Assembly: GCA_046048895.1 (NCBI GenBank) | Contig: JBJOFF010000018.1 | Span: 1 to 14,907 of the forward strand | Origin: ZLKRG08 sp046048895 | Lineage (GTDB): Bacteria > Actinomycetota > Actinomycetes > Nanopelagicales > Nanopelagicaceae | DNA: 14,907 bases | Direction: 5' to 3' | Shown here: piece by piece, positions 7,141-13,906 of the stretch | Layout of the letters: each line of letters starts with the position of its first letter | Numbering within the stretch: the stretch's first letter is position 1 | The notes under the pieces: model-generated | Seen by the model: only the letters and a program-made list of their open reading frames with translations | Database searches by the model: none | What the model was told of the DNA's origin: nothing | Position numbers and translations under genes: made by a program

Positions 7141-7946
7141 CAGCTATGACACTAAAAGGACGCCGCGCGTTCATCACCGGATCTTTTCAGGGAATCGGCT
7201 TAGGAATTGCAACTGAATTAGCTAAAGCGGGTGCCGATATCGTGTTGCACGGACTAGCAAGTGATGAAGTTATCGCAGCGGCAGAATCTAAAATTAAGGC
7301 AGCCGGAGCCGGAAAAGTTGAATCGTATGTATCTGATTTGCGAGATAGCGCAGCCACGGAAGCTTTAATTGCCAAAATCCTGGCAAATGGTCCGGTAGAT
7401 ATTCTCTGCAATAACGCAGGTATTCAACATACAGCGCCAACTGCAGATATGCCTCGTGAAAAATGGAACGACATCATTGCGATAAATCTTGAATCATTCT
7501 TTGACACGATGCGTCTTCTATTGCCGCAAATGAAAGCGCGAGGTTACGGACGCGTAATTAATACTGCATCCGTTCATGGCCTAGTGGCATCAGTTTCCAA
7601 AGCTCCTTACGTAGCAGCAAAACATGGAGTTGTTGGGCTAACGCGAGTAACGGCTCTGGAATACGCTGATGCTGGTTCTCGCGAATCTGGTGGTGTAACA
7701 GTCAATGCAATCTGTCCAGGTTGGGTAGAAACCGCTCTAATCGAACCACAAATTCAAGCTCGCGCAGATAAGTTTGGCGGCGATCGCGTAAAAGGTATTG
7801 CCGATTTATTATCTGAAAAACAACCTTCAAAGCGATTAGCAACCGCTGAAGATATTGGTGCATTAGCGCTCTTCTTATGTTCAAAAGCTGCACATAACAT
7901 TACTGGTGCCGCAATTCCGGTGGATGGAGGATGGACATCTCAATGA
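7137..7946 (+). CDS. bdhA: 3-hydroxybutyrate dehydrogenase (short-chain dehydrogenase family)
   Basis: NAD-dependent cytosolic enzyme (EC 1.1.1.30) oxidising (R)-3-hydroxybutyrate to acetoacetate. The 269-residue SDR has the cofactor motif TGSFQGIGLG near residue 14, NNAG at 92-95 and the catalytic Ser145, Tyr158 and Lys162. It shares the signature stretches of bacterial BDH: AGIQHTA, HGLVAS, YVAAKHGVVG, NAICPGWV, LLSEKQPS and DGGWT. From memory of the Pseudomonas fragi enzyme, the substrate-contacting Gln94, His144, Lys152 and Gln196 correspond here to Gln97, His147, Lys155 and Gln205, all present; the last offset reflects six extra residues around SRESGG. GGAG at 7126-7129 with a 7-base spacer supports the ATG at 7137, which overlaps the hydrolase stop. 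A second ATG at 7146 aligns better with some homologues but is badly placed for that ribosome site. 3-Hydroxyvalerate is a plausible second substrate. Confidence 0.92.
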   Translation: MTAMTLKGRRAFITGSFQGIGLGIATELAKAGADIVLHGLASDEVIAAAESKIKAAGAGKVESYVSDLRDSAATEALIAKILANGPVDILCNNAGIQHTAPTADMPREKWNDIIAINLESFFDTMRLLLPQMKARGYGRVINTASVHGLVASVSKAPYVAAKHGVVGLTRVTALEYADAGSRESGGVTVNAICPGWVETALIEPQIQARADKFGGDRVKGIADLLSEKQPSKRLATAEDIGALALFLCSKAAHNITGAAIPVDGGWTSQ

Positions 7947-8821
7947 CCTCAGCAAAGACTTTCAAAGATGCGGTTAAAGAAGAGCATCCACTTCAAGTAG
8001 TTGGCGCAATTAATGCCAACCATGCGCTACTTGCTAAGCGCGCCGGATACAAAGCAATTTATTTAAGCGGTGGTGGAGTAGCAGCAGGTTCATTAGGGCT
8101 ACCTGATCTAGGTATCTCCACGCTTGACGATGTAATGACTGATGTTCGCCGCATTACCAATGTCTGCGACCTTCCATTACTAGTAGATATCGATACTGGT
8201 TTCGGAACTTCAGCATTTAATATTTCAAGAACCGTCAAAGAGATTGAAAAAGCCGGCGCATCGGCTGTGCATATGGAAGATCAAGTCGCTGCCAAGAGAT
8301 GCGGACACCGACCTAATAAAGAAATTGTCGGCGTCAATGAAATGGTTGACCGGATTCATGCAGCGGTTGATGGGCGTAAATCAAGCGATTTCACCATTAT
8401 GGCCCGCACTGATGCGCTAGCTAATGAAGGTTTAGATGCCGCACTTGATCGCGTCCGCGCTTACGTAGCGGCAGGTGCAGACATGATCTTCCCGGAAGCA
8501 GTTGCAGATTTAGAAACATACAGAAAGTTTCGTGAAGCAGCCGGAGTACCAATTTTGGCTAACATCACGGAATTTGGAAAGACACCATTATTCACAGTTG
8601 CTGAATTGCGTGGTGCAAACGTAGATATCGTTTTATATCCGCTCTCTGCATTTCGTGCCATGAATAAAGCAGCGGAATTGGTTTACAAGACTATCCGCTC
8701 TGAAGGTACCCAAAAGAGCGCCCTCGATCATATGCAAACTCGCGAAGAGCTCTATGAAGCAATTGATTATTACAAGTACGAAGCAACTCTAGATAAATTT
8801 CAAAGTGATAAAAATGGCTAA
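7943..8821 (+). CDS. prpB: 2-methylisocitrate lyase PrpB
   Basis: Last enzyme of the methylcitrate cycle, splitting 2-methylisocitrate into pyruvate and succinate (EC 4.1.3.30); PEP-mutase/isocitrate lyase superfamily, Mg-dependent, cytosolic. The 292-residue product carries SGGGVAAGSLGLPDLG near 42-57 and the active-site loop KRCGHRPNK with the catalytic Cys120, diagnostic of PrpB. It matches E. coli PrpB almost along its length (for example GAINANHALLAKRAGY, LPLLVD, YPLSAFRAMN). I chose the ATG at 7943, which overlaps the dehydrogenase stop as ATGA and sits behind GGAGG/GGATGGA; the in-frame ATG at 7931 lies immediately after the GGAGG with no spacer and is unlikely. The sequence is of the proteobacterial type rather than the corynebacterial type (KRCGHLDGK). 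Confidence 0.96.
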   Translation: MTSAKTFKDAVKEEHPLQVVGAINANHALLAKRAGYKAIYLSGGGVAAGSLGLPDLGISTLDDVMTDVRRITNVCDLPLLVDIDTGFGTSAFNISRTVKEIEKAGASAVHMEDQVAAKRCGHRPNKEIVGVNEMVDRIHAAVDGRKSSDFTIMARTDALANEGLDAALDRVRAYVAAGADMIFPEAVADLETYRKFREAAGVPILANITEFGKTPLFTVAELRGANVDIVLYPLSAFRAMNKAAELVYKTIRSEGTQKSALDHMQTREELYEAIDYYKYEATLDKFQSDKNG

Positions 8822-9935
8822 GAAATCGGTAGCGTTATCTGGAGTTGAAGCTGGCAACACTGCAATCTGTACCGTTGGAAGAAATGGAAACGATTTACAT
8901 TACCGCGGATATGACATCGCAGATTTAGCAGCCAGCTGTGAATTTGAAGAGGTGGCATATCTACTAATCCATGAGAAGTTGCCAACTAGTGAGGAGTTAG
9001 CTAAGTACAAAGCAAAGCTGAAGAATCTAAGAGATTTGCCACCACAAGTTCGAATAGTTTTACAACAACTTCCAAAAAGTACCCACCCAATGGACGTACT
9101 GCGCACTGGAATTAGCGCGCTTGGCACCGTTGAACCCGAACACGATGGTCACTTGGCAAATGGCGCCAAGGAAATCGCAGATCGATTAATAGCTTGCACA
9201 CCTTCGATGCTCTGCTATTGGTATCACTATGCCAATAGCAGAAAGCAGATTGAATGCAGCACTAACGCAGATTCAATCGGCGGCCACTTCCTTGAAATGC
9301 TTCATGGCCATGCCCCTTCACCTCAATGGGAAGGTGCAATGCACGCATCTCTGATTCTCTATGCAGAACATGAATTTAATGCTTCAACTTTTACAGCTCG
9401 AGTAATTGCGGGCACCGGAAGCGATATTTACTCAGCAATAACTGGCGGAATTGGCGCGCTCCGTGGTCCGAAACATGGTGGCGCAAATGAAGTGGCTCTA
9501 GAGATCCAAGAGCGTTATGCCAACCCTGATGAAGCGGAAGCAGATATTCGAAAGCGTGTTGAAGCCCGCGAAGTGGTAATTGGTTTTGGCCATCCGGTCT
9601 ACACCATTGGAGATCCACGAAATCCTATTATCAAAGAGATTGCCAGAGAATTAAGCGCAGATAATCGCACTTTATTTGATATTGCAGATCGCCTGGAGAA
9701 TGTGATGTGGGATCTAAAGAAGATGTTTCCCAATTTAGATTGGTTTAGCGCAGTTGCATATAATGCAATGAAAATACCAACTGCTTTTTTCACGCCAATA
9801 TTTGTCATGTCACGAATTACGGGATGGTCGGCACATGTAATCGAACAGCGCGCTGATGGAAAAATTATTCGTCCATCTGCAAATTACACGGGTCCTGAAG
9901 ATTTAAAATTTATTCCAATTGCAGAACGAAAGTAG
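8814..9935 (+). CDS. prpC: 2-methylcitrate synthase PrpC
   Basis: Condenses propionyl-CoA with oxaloacetate to 2-methylcitrate (EC 2.3.3.5), the entry step of the methylcitrate cycle. The 373-residue type I citrate-synthase-fold protein has the expected catalytic residues: His221 in GPKHGGANE, His260 in GFGHPVY and Asp309 in NLDWFSA. The N-terminus KKSVALSGVEAGNTAICTVG and the core ILYAEHEFNASTFTARVIAG match PrpC of enteric bacteria closely; corynebacterial PrpC has GFGHRVYK instead. I chose the ATG at 8814, overlapping prpB by 8 bp, with a weak AAAGTGA upstream; a GTG at 8805 in the same frame has no ribosome site and adds three residues that the family does not need. Citrate synthase side activity is possible, as in other PrpC proteins. 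Confidence 0.95.
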   Translation: MAKKSVALSGVEAGNTAICTVGRNGNDLHYRGYDIADLAASCEFEEVAYLLIHEKLPTSEELAKYKAKLKNLRDLPPQVRIVLQQLPKSTHPMDVLRTGISALGTVEPEHDGHLANGAKEIADRLIACTPSMLCYWYHYANSRKQIECSTNADSIGGHFLEMLHGHAPSPQWEGAMHASLILYAEHEFNASTFTARVIAGTGSDIYSAITGGIGALRGPKHGGANEVALEIQERYANPDEAEADIRKRVEAREVVIGFGHPVYTIGDPRNPIIKEIARELSADNRTLFDIADRLENVMWDLKKMFPNLDWFSAVAYNAMKIPTAFFTPIFVMSRITGWSAHVIEQRADGKIIRPSANYTGPEDLKFIPIAERK

Positions 9936-9943
9936 GAGCATCA

Positions 9944-11386
9944 GTGTCAGCACATGTAGTTAAGTCCAACCAACCATACGATCAAGAAATTCAAGATATT
10001 GTTGATTATGCGCTTAATTACGAAGTGAAATCAGAGCTAGCTTTCAAGACTGCCTGGTCTGGCATGCTAGACACAATTGGTTGCGGCTTAGAATCTTTGG
10101 AATATCAAGCATGCACCAAGCTACTTGGACCATTGGTGCCCGGAATCAAGGTAGAGAATGGAGTGCGAGTACCTGGTACAAATTTTGAATTAGATGTGGT
10201 GCAAGGTGCCTTCAATATTGGCACCGCAATTCGTTGGCTAGATTTCAATGACACCTGGCTAGCTGCTGAATGGGGCCATCCGAGCGATAACTTAGGCAGC
10301 ATCCTGGCAGTTGCAGATTGGCTTAATCGAAGCGGCCAACGTAAATTAACCGTTAAAGATGTATTAGCTGCAATGATTAAAGCTCATGAAATTCAGGGCT
10401 GTATTGCGCTAGAAAATTCTTTTAATAAAGTCGGTTTGGATCATGTCATTTTGGTGAAAGTTGCTTCCACTGCAGTGGTCTGCCAGATGATGGGCTTAGA
10501 TCGAGATCAGACATTGGCGGCGGTATCTCACGCATGGATTGATGGACAATCACTTCGTACTTATCGCCATTATCCAAATGCTGGTTCACGTAAATCTTGG
10601 GCTGCAGGAGATGCCACTTCGCGTGCGGTTCGTTTGGCACTTATGGTAAAGGTCGGAGAGATGGGCATCCCATCTGCACTGACTGCAAAAACCTGGGGCT
10701 TTTACGATGTCTCCTTCAAAGGCAATAAATTTAAGTTTCAGCGTCCATATGGAACTTATGTCATGGAGAACGTACTCTGGAAAATCTCATTCCCGGCAGA
10801 GTTTCACTCTCAGACTGCCTGCGAAGCAGCTTTCACGCTCTATAACTGGATGAACACAAATGGAAAGACCAGCGACGACATAAAGCAAGTAACTATTCGC
10901 ACCCATGAGGCGTGTGTTCGCATTATTGATAAGAAGGGTCCGCTAAATAACCCAGCCGATCGTGATCACTGCATTCAATACATGGTGGCAGTGCCGCTAA
11001 TTTTTGGAAGATTAACTGCTAAAGATTATGAAGATGAGATTGCTGCAGATCCACGAATTGATGCGCTTCGCGAAAAGATTCTCTGTGTTGAAGACGCGCA
11101 ATTTACAGCAGATTATCACGACCCTGAAAAGCGCAGTATTGCTAATGCAATGACAATCGAATTTAACGATGGGACAAAAACGGAAGAGATTGTAGTCGAG
11201 TATCCAGTTGGACATAAGCGCCGCCGCGAAGAGGGTCTGCCGCTGCTGATTGCCAAATATAGGACCAATTTGAGACGTATTTTTGATGATGTACAAGTTT
11301 CGAATATCGAAAAGATGACTCTCGAATATGATCTACTAATTTCAATGAATGTTGATGATTTTCTCTCTCTTTTCGTGAAGAATTAG
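9944..11386 (+). CDS. prpD: 2-methylcitrate dehydratase PrpD
   Basis: Dehydrates 2-methylcitrate to 2-methylaconitate (EC 4.2.1.79) without an iron-sulfur cluster; MmgE/PrpD family, cytosolic. The 480-residue length is normal. Long stretches are almost as in E. coli PrpD, e.g. IRWLDFNDTWLAAEWGHPSD, IKAHEIQGCIALENSFN, RKSWAAGDATSRAVRLALM, ISFPAEFHSQTA and PLNNPADRDHCIQYMVA. The start is GTG at 9944 with TAGGAG about 5 bases upstream, only 8 bp after prpC. The following hydration to 2-methylisocitrate normally needs an aconitase, which is not encoded here and is presumably supplied by the general aconitase. Confidence 0.96.
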   Translation: MSAHVVKSNQPYDQEIQDIVDYALNYEVKSELAFKTAWSGMLDTIGCGLESLEYQACTKLLGPLVPGIKVENGVRVPGTNFELDVVQGAFNIGTAIRWLDFNDTWLAAEWGHPSDNLGSILAVADWLNRSGQRKLTVKDVLAAMIKAHEIQGCIALENSFNKVGLDHVILVKVASTAVVCQMMGLDRDQTLAAVSHAWIDGQSLRTYRHYPNAGSRKSWAAGDATSRAVRLALMVKVGEMGIPSALTAKTWGFYDVSFKGNKFKFQRPYGTYVMENVLWKISFPAEFHSQTACEAAFTLYNWMNTNGKTSDDIKQVTIRTHEACVRIIDKKGPLNNPADRDHCIQYMVAVPLIFGRLTAKDYEDEIAADPRIDALREKILCVEDAQFTADYHDPEKRSIANAMTIEFNDGTKTEEIVVEYPVGHKRRREEGLPLLIAKYRTNLRRIFDDVQVSNIEKMTLEYDLLISMNVDDFLSLFVKN

Positions 11387-11389
11387 TTC

Positions 11390-12763
11390 ATGATATTTGG
11401 ACTGCTATTTATGGGGCTCTTTGCCGCCGTGCTCTTTTTCGCCGCAATCGGAATTAAGGTAACCGTAGAGAAGCACCAAGATTCTCATGCCTTGGATTTT
11501 GTCCGAGATATTCTTAAATATATTGCTCTCTTCTTGGCAGTGGTCTTTCTCTGTTTTGGAGTATCAGGATTATTGGCGCAATTAATTGATCCAAATCAAG
11601 TTGCCGATATTTCAAAAGAAGAGACTGCGCGCTGGCTATCTTTTGTCTTTGTTGGGGCACCAGTAGTCGCCATTCTCTATCGTTGGATCAAACGGGATTT
11701 CACTAAGAATTTAGAGGATATCCATAAACCAGCTTGGCAGCTCTATTTGCTCTTTTCATCTACCTTCACCTTTGCTATCTGGTTTCTATTCCTAAATGGA
11801 TCGCTCTCATTTCTAGCAGGTGCTAGATACAACCCTCGTGGATTAGCAACGGGGATAATTGCATTTCTAGTCTGGCTAATACATTTGCGATTACTTGCGA
11901 TTCATAAATCACTTCTGGTGAATCTACATAGATTTATTGGCTGGTTTGCCGGAGTTACTGGGGTAGTTATTGGGCTAATTAATCTGCTAGATCTGGCAAT
12001 TAGCAGCGTTTCCAATCAGAGCGCGGGTAGATATCAATTAGAAGAGGCGATTATTACCTTAGCGATCTCGCTACCAACTGCGCTTTATTACTGGCAGAAC
12101 TTTGATAGCTACGCCAGCGCTATCGAAAGCCGCATTTATCGCACCTTTGCGGGGCAAGCGATTCCAGCGCTCTTTGCGACAATCGCAGCGACTTTCACTG
12201 TAAATGCCGTTATTACTTGGGCTAGCGGCGGAAGAGTGCTTTGGGATGACGTACCAAGTACTCTGGCAACGACTTTGATCCTGGTGCCAACAATCGCTTT
12301 CTTCCGAAATTTAGTACAAGGTTTCGAACGCGATGAGATCACAAGAGTTTTTCAATATCTAATCAGCGGTATGGCGATGGTGGGAGTTACGATTTCTATC
12401 GGAGCATTGGTTGCGGGGCTAATGGATAGCACGGATAAGAACGATGCGATTATTTTTTCAATTAGCTTAGCGATTACAACGCTGCCGACCTGGTTCTTGA
12501 CTTGGCGCAAATGCCAATTCGCGATGGCAACTGAATTTGAAATTGAACATGGATCTCCTGTTAGACGCTTCTATCTATATGCGTTAATTGGAGTACCGAC
12601 CATTATCGCTCTAGCGGCATCAGTCTTTGTAGTATTTAATTTCTTTAAAGCTTTATTAATCGGCGGGCTAGACACCATCGAACTAAGCACTCCGCTTGGA
12701 ATCTTGATAAGTACTGGCTTGGTTGCGCTCTATCACTTACGGGTGCAACGTAAAGAGAGTTAA
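11390..12763 (+). CDS. Polytopic membrane protein with six repeated two-helix units (DUF5671-like)
   Basis: No known function. The 457-residue product begins with one hydrophobic helix (residues 1-23) and then shows six units of about 60-75 residues, starting near residues 37, 115, 179, 248, 317 and 391. Each unit begins with a basic/aromatic start (for example RDILKY, HRFIGW, YRTFAG, TRVFQY, RRFYLY), runs through a first helix, a short polar loop, then a second helix ending in an aromatic/basic patch (ILYRWIKR, ALYYWQNF, WFLTWRK, ALYHLRVQRK). That predicts about 13 membrane segments. The units recall the DUF5671 family as I remember it. It starts 3 bp after prpD, so it is very likely cotranscribed and may serve the same metabolism, perhaps in transport or sensing; that is inference. 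It ends in a 4-bp convergent overlap with the LysM gene. Confidence 0.8.
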   Translation: MIFGLLFMGLFAAVLFFAAIGIKVTVEKHQDSHALDFVRDILKYIALFLAVVFLCFGVSGLLAQLIDPNQVADISKEETARWLSFVFVGAPVVAILYRWIKRDFTKNLEDIHKPAWQLYLLFSSTFTFAIWFLFLNGSLSFLAGARYNPRGLATGIIAFLVWLIHLRLLAIHKSLLVNLHRFIGWFAGVTGVVIGLINLLDLAISSVSNQSAGRYQLEEAIITLAISLPTALYYWQNFDSYASAIESRIYRTFAGQAIPALFATIAATFTVNAVITWASGGRVLWDDVPSTLATTLILVPTIAFFRNLVQGFERDEITRVFQYLISGMAMVGVTISIGALVAGLMDSTDKNDAIIFSISLAITTLPTWFLTWRKCQFAMATEFEIEHGSPVRRFYLYALIGVPTIIALAASVFVVFNFFKALLIGGLDTIELSTPLGILISTGLVALYHLRVQRKES

Positions 12764-13077
12764 TCTAACGGAACGCGAATCTTGCTACCTGCAGCAAGAT
12801 CACTTGATGAAAGTCCGTTTACTTTAATAATCTCATCTACAAATTGACGAAGATCTCCGCCGCCATTTAACGCCTTGGCAACTGACCAGATGCTCTCACC
12901 AGGTGCGATGGTTACCGTTACATAAGAGTGCGCCTTGGTTGCAACATCTTTAGAGCCGGCGCCAGCTTGCATGGCAAAACCTGCGCCAAAGACGGTAGTA
13001 AGAGAGAGGACCACGAGGAAGCGGGCTAGACGGATATTTGCGCGACGGCTTCTGGTATTTAGAAGGTTATTGCTCAT
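12760..13077 (-). CDS. LysM-domain exported protein beside lexA (putative SOS-controlled division regulator)
   Basis: Small exported or membrane-anchored protein, 105 residues. A basic N-terminus (TRSRRANIRLAR) leads into one hydrophobic segment at about 19-40, then a short linker and one LysM domain at about 51-104 (VTIAPGESIWSVAKAL ... GSKIRVPLD), the usual peptidoglycan-binding fold. The ATG at 13077 has AGGAG (13086-13090 on the complementary strand) at an 8-base spacer. It is transcribed away from lexA, with a perfect SOS box in the shared region. A LysM or short membrane gene in this position is known from B. subtilis (yneA), Mycobacterium (Rv2719c/ChiZ) and Corynebacterium (divS), where it halts division after DNA damage. 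By analogy I infer a similar job; no catalytic domain is visible. Its stop overlaps the stop of the membrane protein gene. Confidence 0.82.
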   Translation of the reverse strand: MSNNLLNTRSRRANIRLARFLVVLSLTTVFGAGFAMQAGAGSKDVATKAHSYVTVTIAPGESIWSVAKALNGGGDLRQFVDEIIKVNGLSSSDLAAGSKIRVPLD

Positions 13078-13099
13078 GGTCTTAACTCCTACATTCTGG

Positions 13100-13115
13100 A
13101 GCCTTGGGGAAGGCT
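13100..13115 (-). other. Small hairpin in the LysM gene leader
   Basis: Six perfectly paired bases (AGCCTT/AAGGCT) enclose a four-base CCCC loop on the minus strand. It lies about 10 bp upstream of the Shine-Dalgarno of the LysM gene, in its probable leader. It has no T tract, so it is not a terminator; it could affect mRNA stability or be incidental. Confidence 0.35.
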
Positions 13116-13137
13116 GTCATTTCTAGTTACCTAGTTA

Positions 13138-13153
13138 TCGAACACCTGTTCGA
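13138..13153. promoter_or_regulatory. SOS box (LexA operator), perfect palindrome
   Basis: TCGAACACCTGTTCGA fits the actinobacterial SOS box TCGAAC-N4-GTTCGA exactly. It directly abuts TAACTA on the minus strand (13137-13132), a possible -10 of the LysM gene, so LexA bound here would block that promoter. It is about 92 bp upstream of the lexA ATG and could also affect lexA. Confidence 0.9.
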
Positions 13154-13198
13154 ATAAGAGAACAATAAACGACCCCTACGACAAAGGTCAAGAAATTT

Positions 13199-13214
13199 TC
13201 GAACAAATGTTTGA
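13199..13214. promoter_or_regulatory. Second SOS box near lexA, one mismatch
   Basis: TCGAACAAATGTTTGA matches the SOS consensus except for one base in the right half (GTTTGA for GTTCGA). It stands 31 bp upstream of the preferred lexA start, a good position for autorepression. It also overlaps the upstream in-frame ATG at 13207, which argues that that ATG is not the lexA start. Confidence 0.8.
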
Positions 13215-13245
13215 TTTTTTCGCCAGCCTATGTCACCCTTATGCC

Positions 13246-13869
13246 ATGAGCAAAGAGACCAACGGACTATCCCCACGCCAGGTCAAGATTCTGACTGCCA
13301 TCCAGGAGGGCATCCAGAACAATGGCTACCCACCTTCGATTCGCGAAATCGGCGAATCTGCTGGGCTCTCTAGCTCCGCTTCGGTCCAGTATCAGTTAAA
13401 GGCTCTCGAAGAGGCTGGATTTATCCGACGCGATGCATCCCTTGGTCGCGCCATTGAAATAGTCGAATCAGATTCCAATGTCATCGCTGATCGCTCACGC
13501 CAGATTCCTCTAGTTGGAAGAATTGCAGCCGGTGGTCCAATCTTGGCCGAGCAACACATCGAAGAGACCTTTCCGCTTCCTGAATCCATCGTCGGTAGTG
13601 GTGATTTATTTATGCTTAAAGTCGTTGGCGATTCCATGATTGAAGCAGCGATCTGCGATGGTGATTATGTGGTTATCCGCGCCCAGAAAACTTGCGAAAA
13701 GGGCGAGATTGTTGCGGCGATGATTGATGGCGAAGCGACGGTAAAAACATTTACTCGCAAAGAGGGCCATATCTGGCTGATGCCAGCAAATCCTGATTAT
13801 CAGCCAATTAATGGCGATAACTGCGAGATTTTGGGCAAGGTCACTGCAGTACTTCGCAGTATCCGGTAG
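13246..13869 (+). CDS. lexA: LexA, SOS response transcriptional repressor
   Basis: Represses DNA-damage genes and cuts itself when stimulated by RecA filaments. With the ATG at 13246 the protein has 207 residues. The N-terminal winged-helix domain (about 8-70) contains LSPRQVKIL and the recognition region PPSIREIGESAGLSSSASVQ. The self-cleavage site is the Ala95-Gly96 bond in GRIAAGGP, and the catalytic dyad is Ser130 (VGDSM) and Lys167 (ATVKTF) of the S24 peptidase-like domain. All key residues are present. The frame remains open upstream to an ATG at 13207, but that would start inside the second SOS box and add residues unlike LexA. No Shine-Dalgarno is visible before 13246, so a short-leader or leaderless message is possible. 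Two SOS boxes upstream indicate autoregulation. Confidence 0.95.
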   Translation: MSKETNGLSPRQVKILTAIQEGIQNNGYPPSIREIGESAGLSSSASVQYQLKALEEAGFIRRDASLGRAIEIVESDSNVIADRSRQIPLVGRIAAGGPILAEQHIEETFPLPESIVGSGDLFMLKVVGDSMIEAAICDGDYVVIRAQKTCEKGEIVAAMIDGEATVKTFTRKEGHIWLMPANPDYQPINGDNCEILGKVTAVLRSIR

Positions 13870-13894
13870 AGTTTTTAAAAGCACTTTGCTCCAA

Positions 13895-13900
13895 TAATCT
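13895..13900 (+). promoter_or_regulatory. Candidate -10 box for a leaderless cytochrome b5-like gene
   Basis: TAATCT followed by exactly six bases and then the ATG at 13907. There is no Shine-Dalgarno. This TANNNT-N6-ATG layout is typical of leaderless genes in Actinobacteria, where the start codon is also the transcription start. No clear -35 was found. Confidence 0.5.
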
Positions 13901-13906
13901 TTGCCT

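Noticed and set aside
13207..13245. Longer lexA starting at the ATG at 13207
   Set aside because: The codon lies inside the second SOS box and the added residues do not resemble LexA N-termini.
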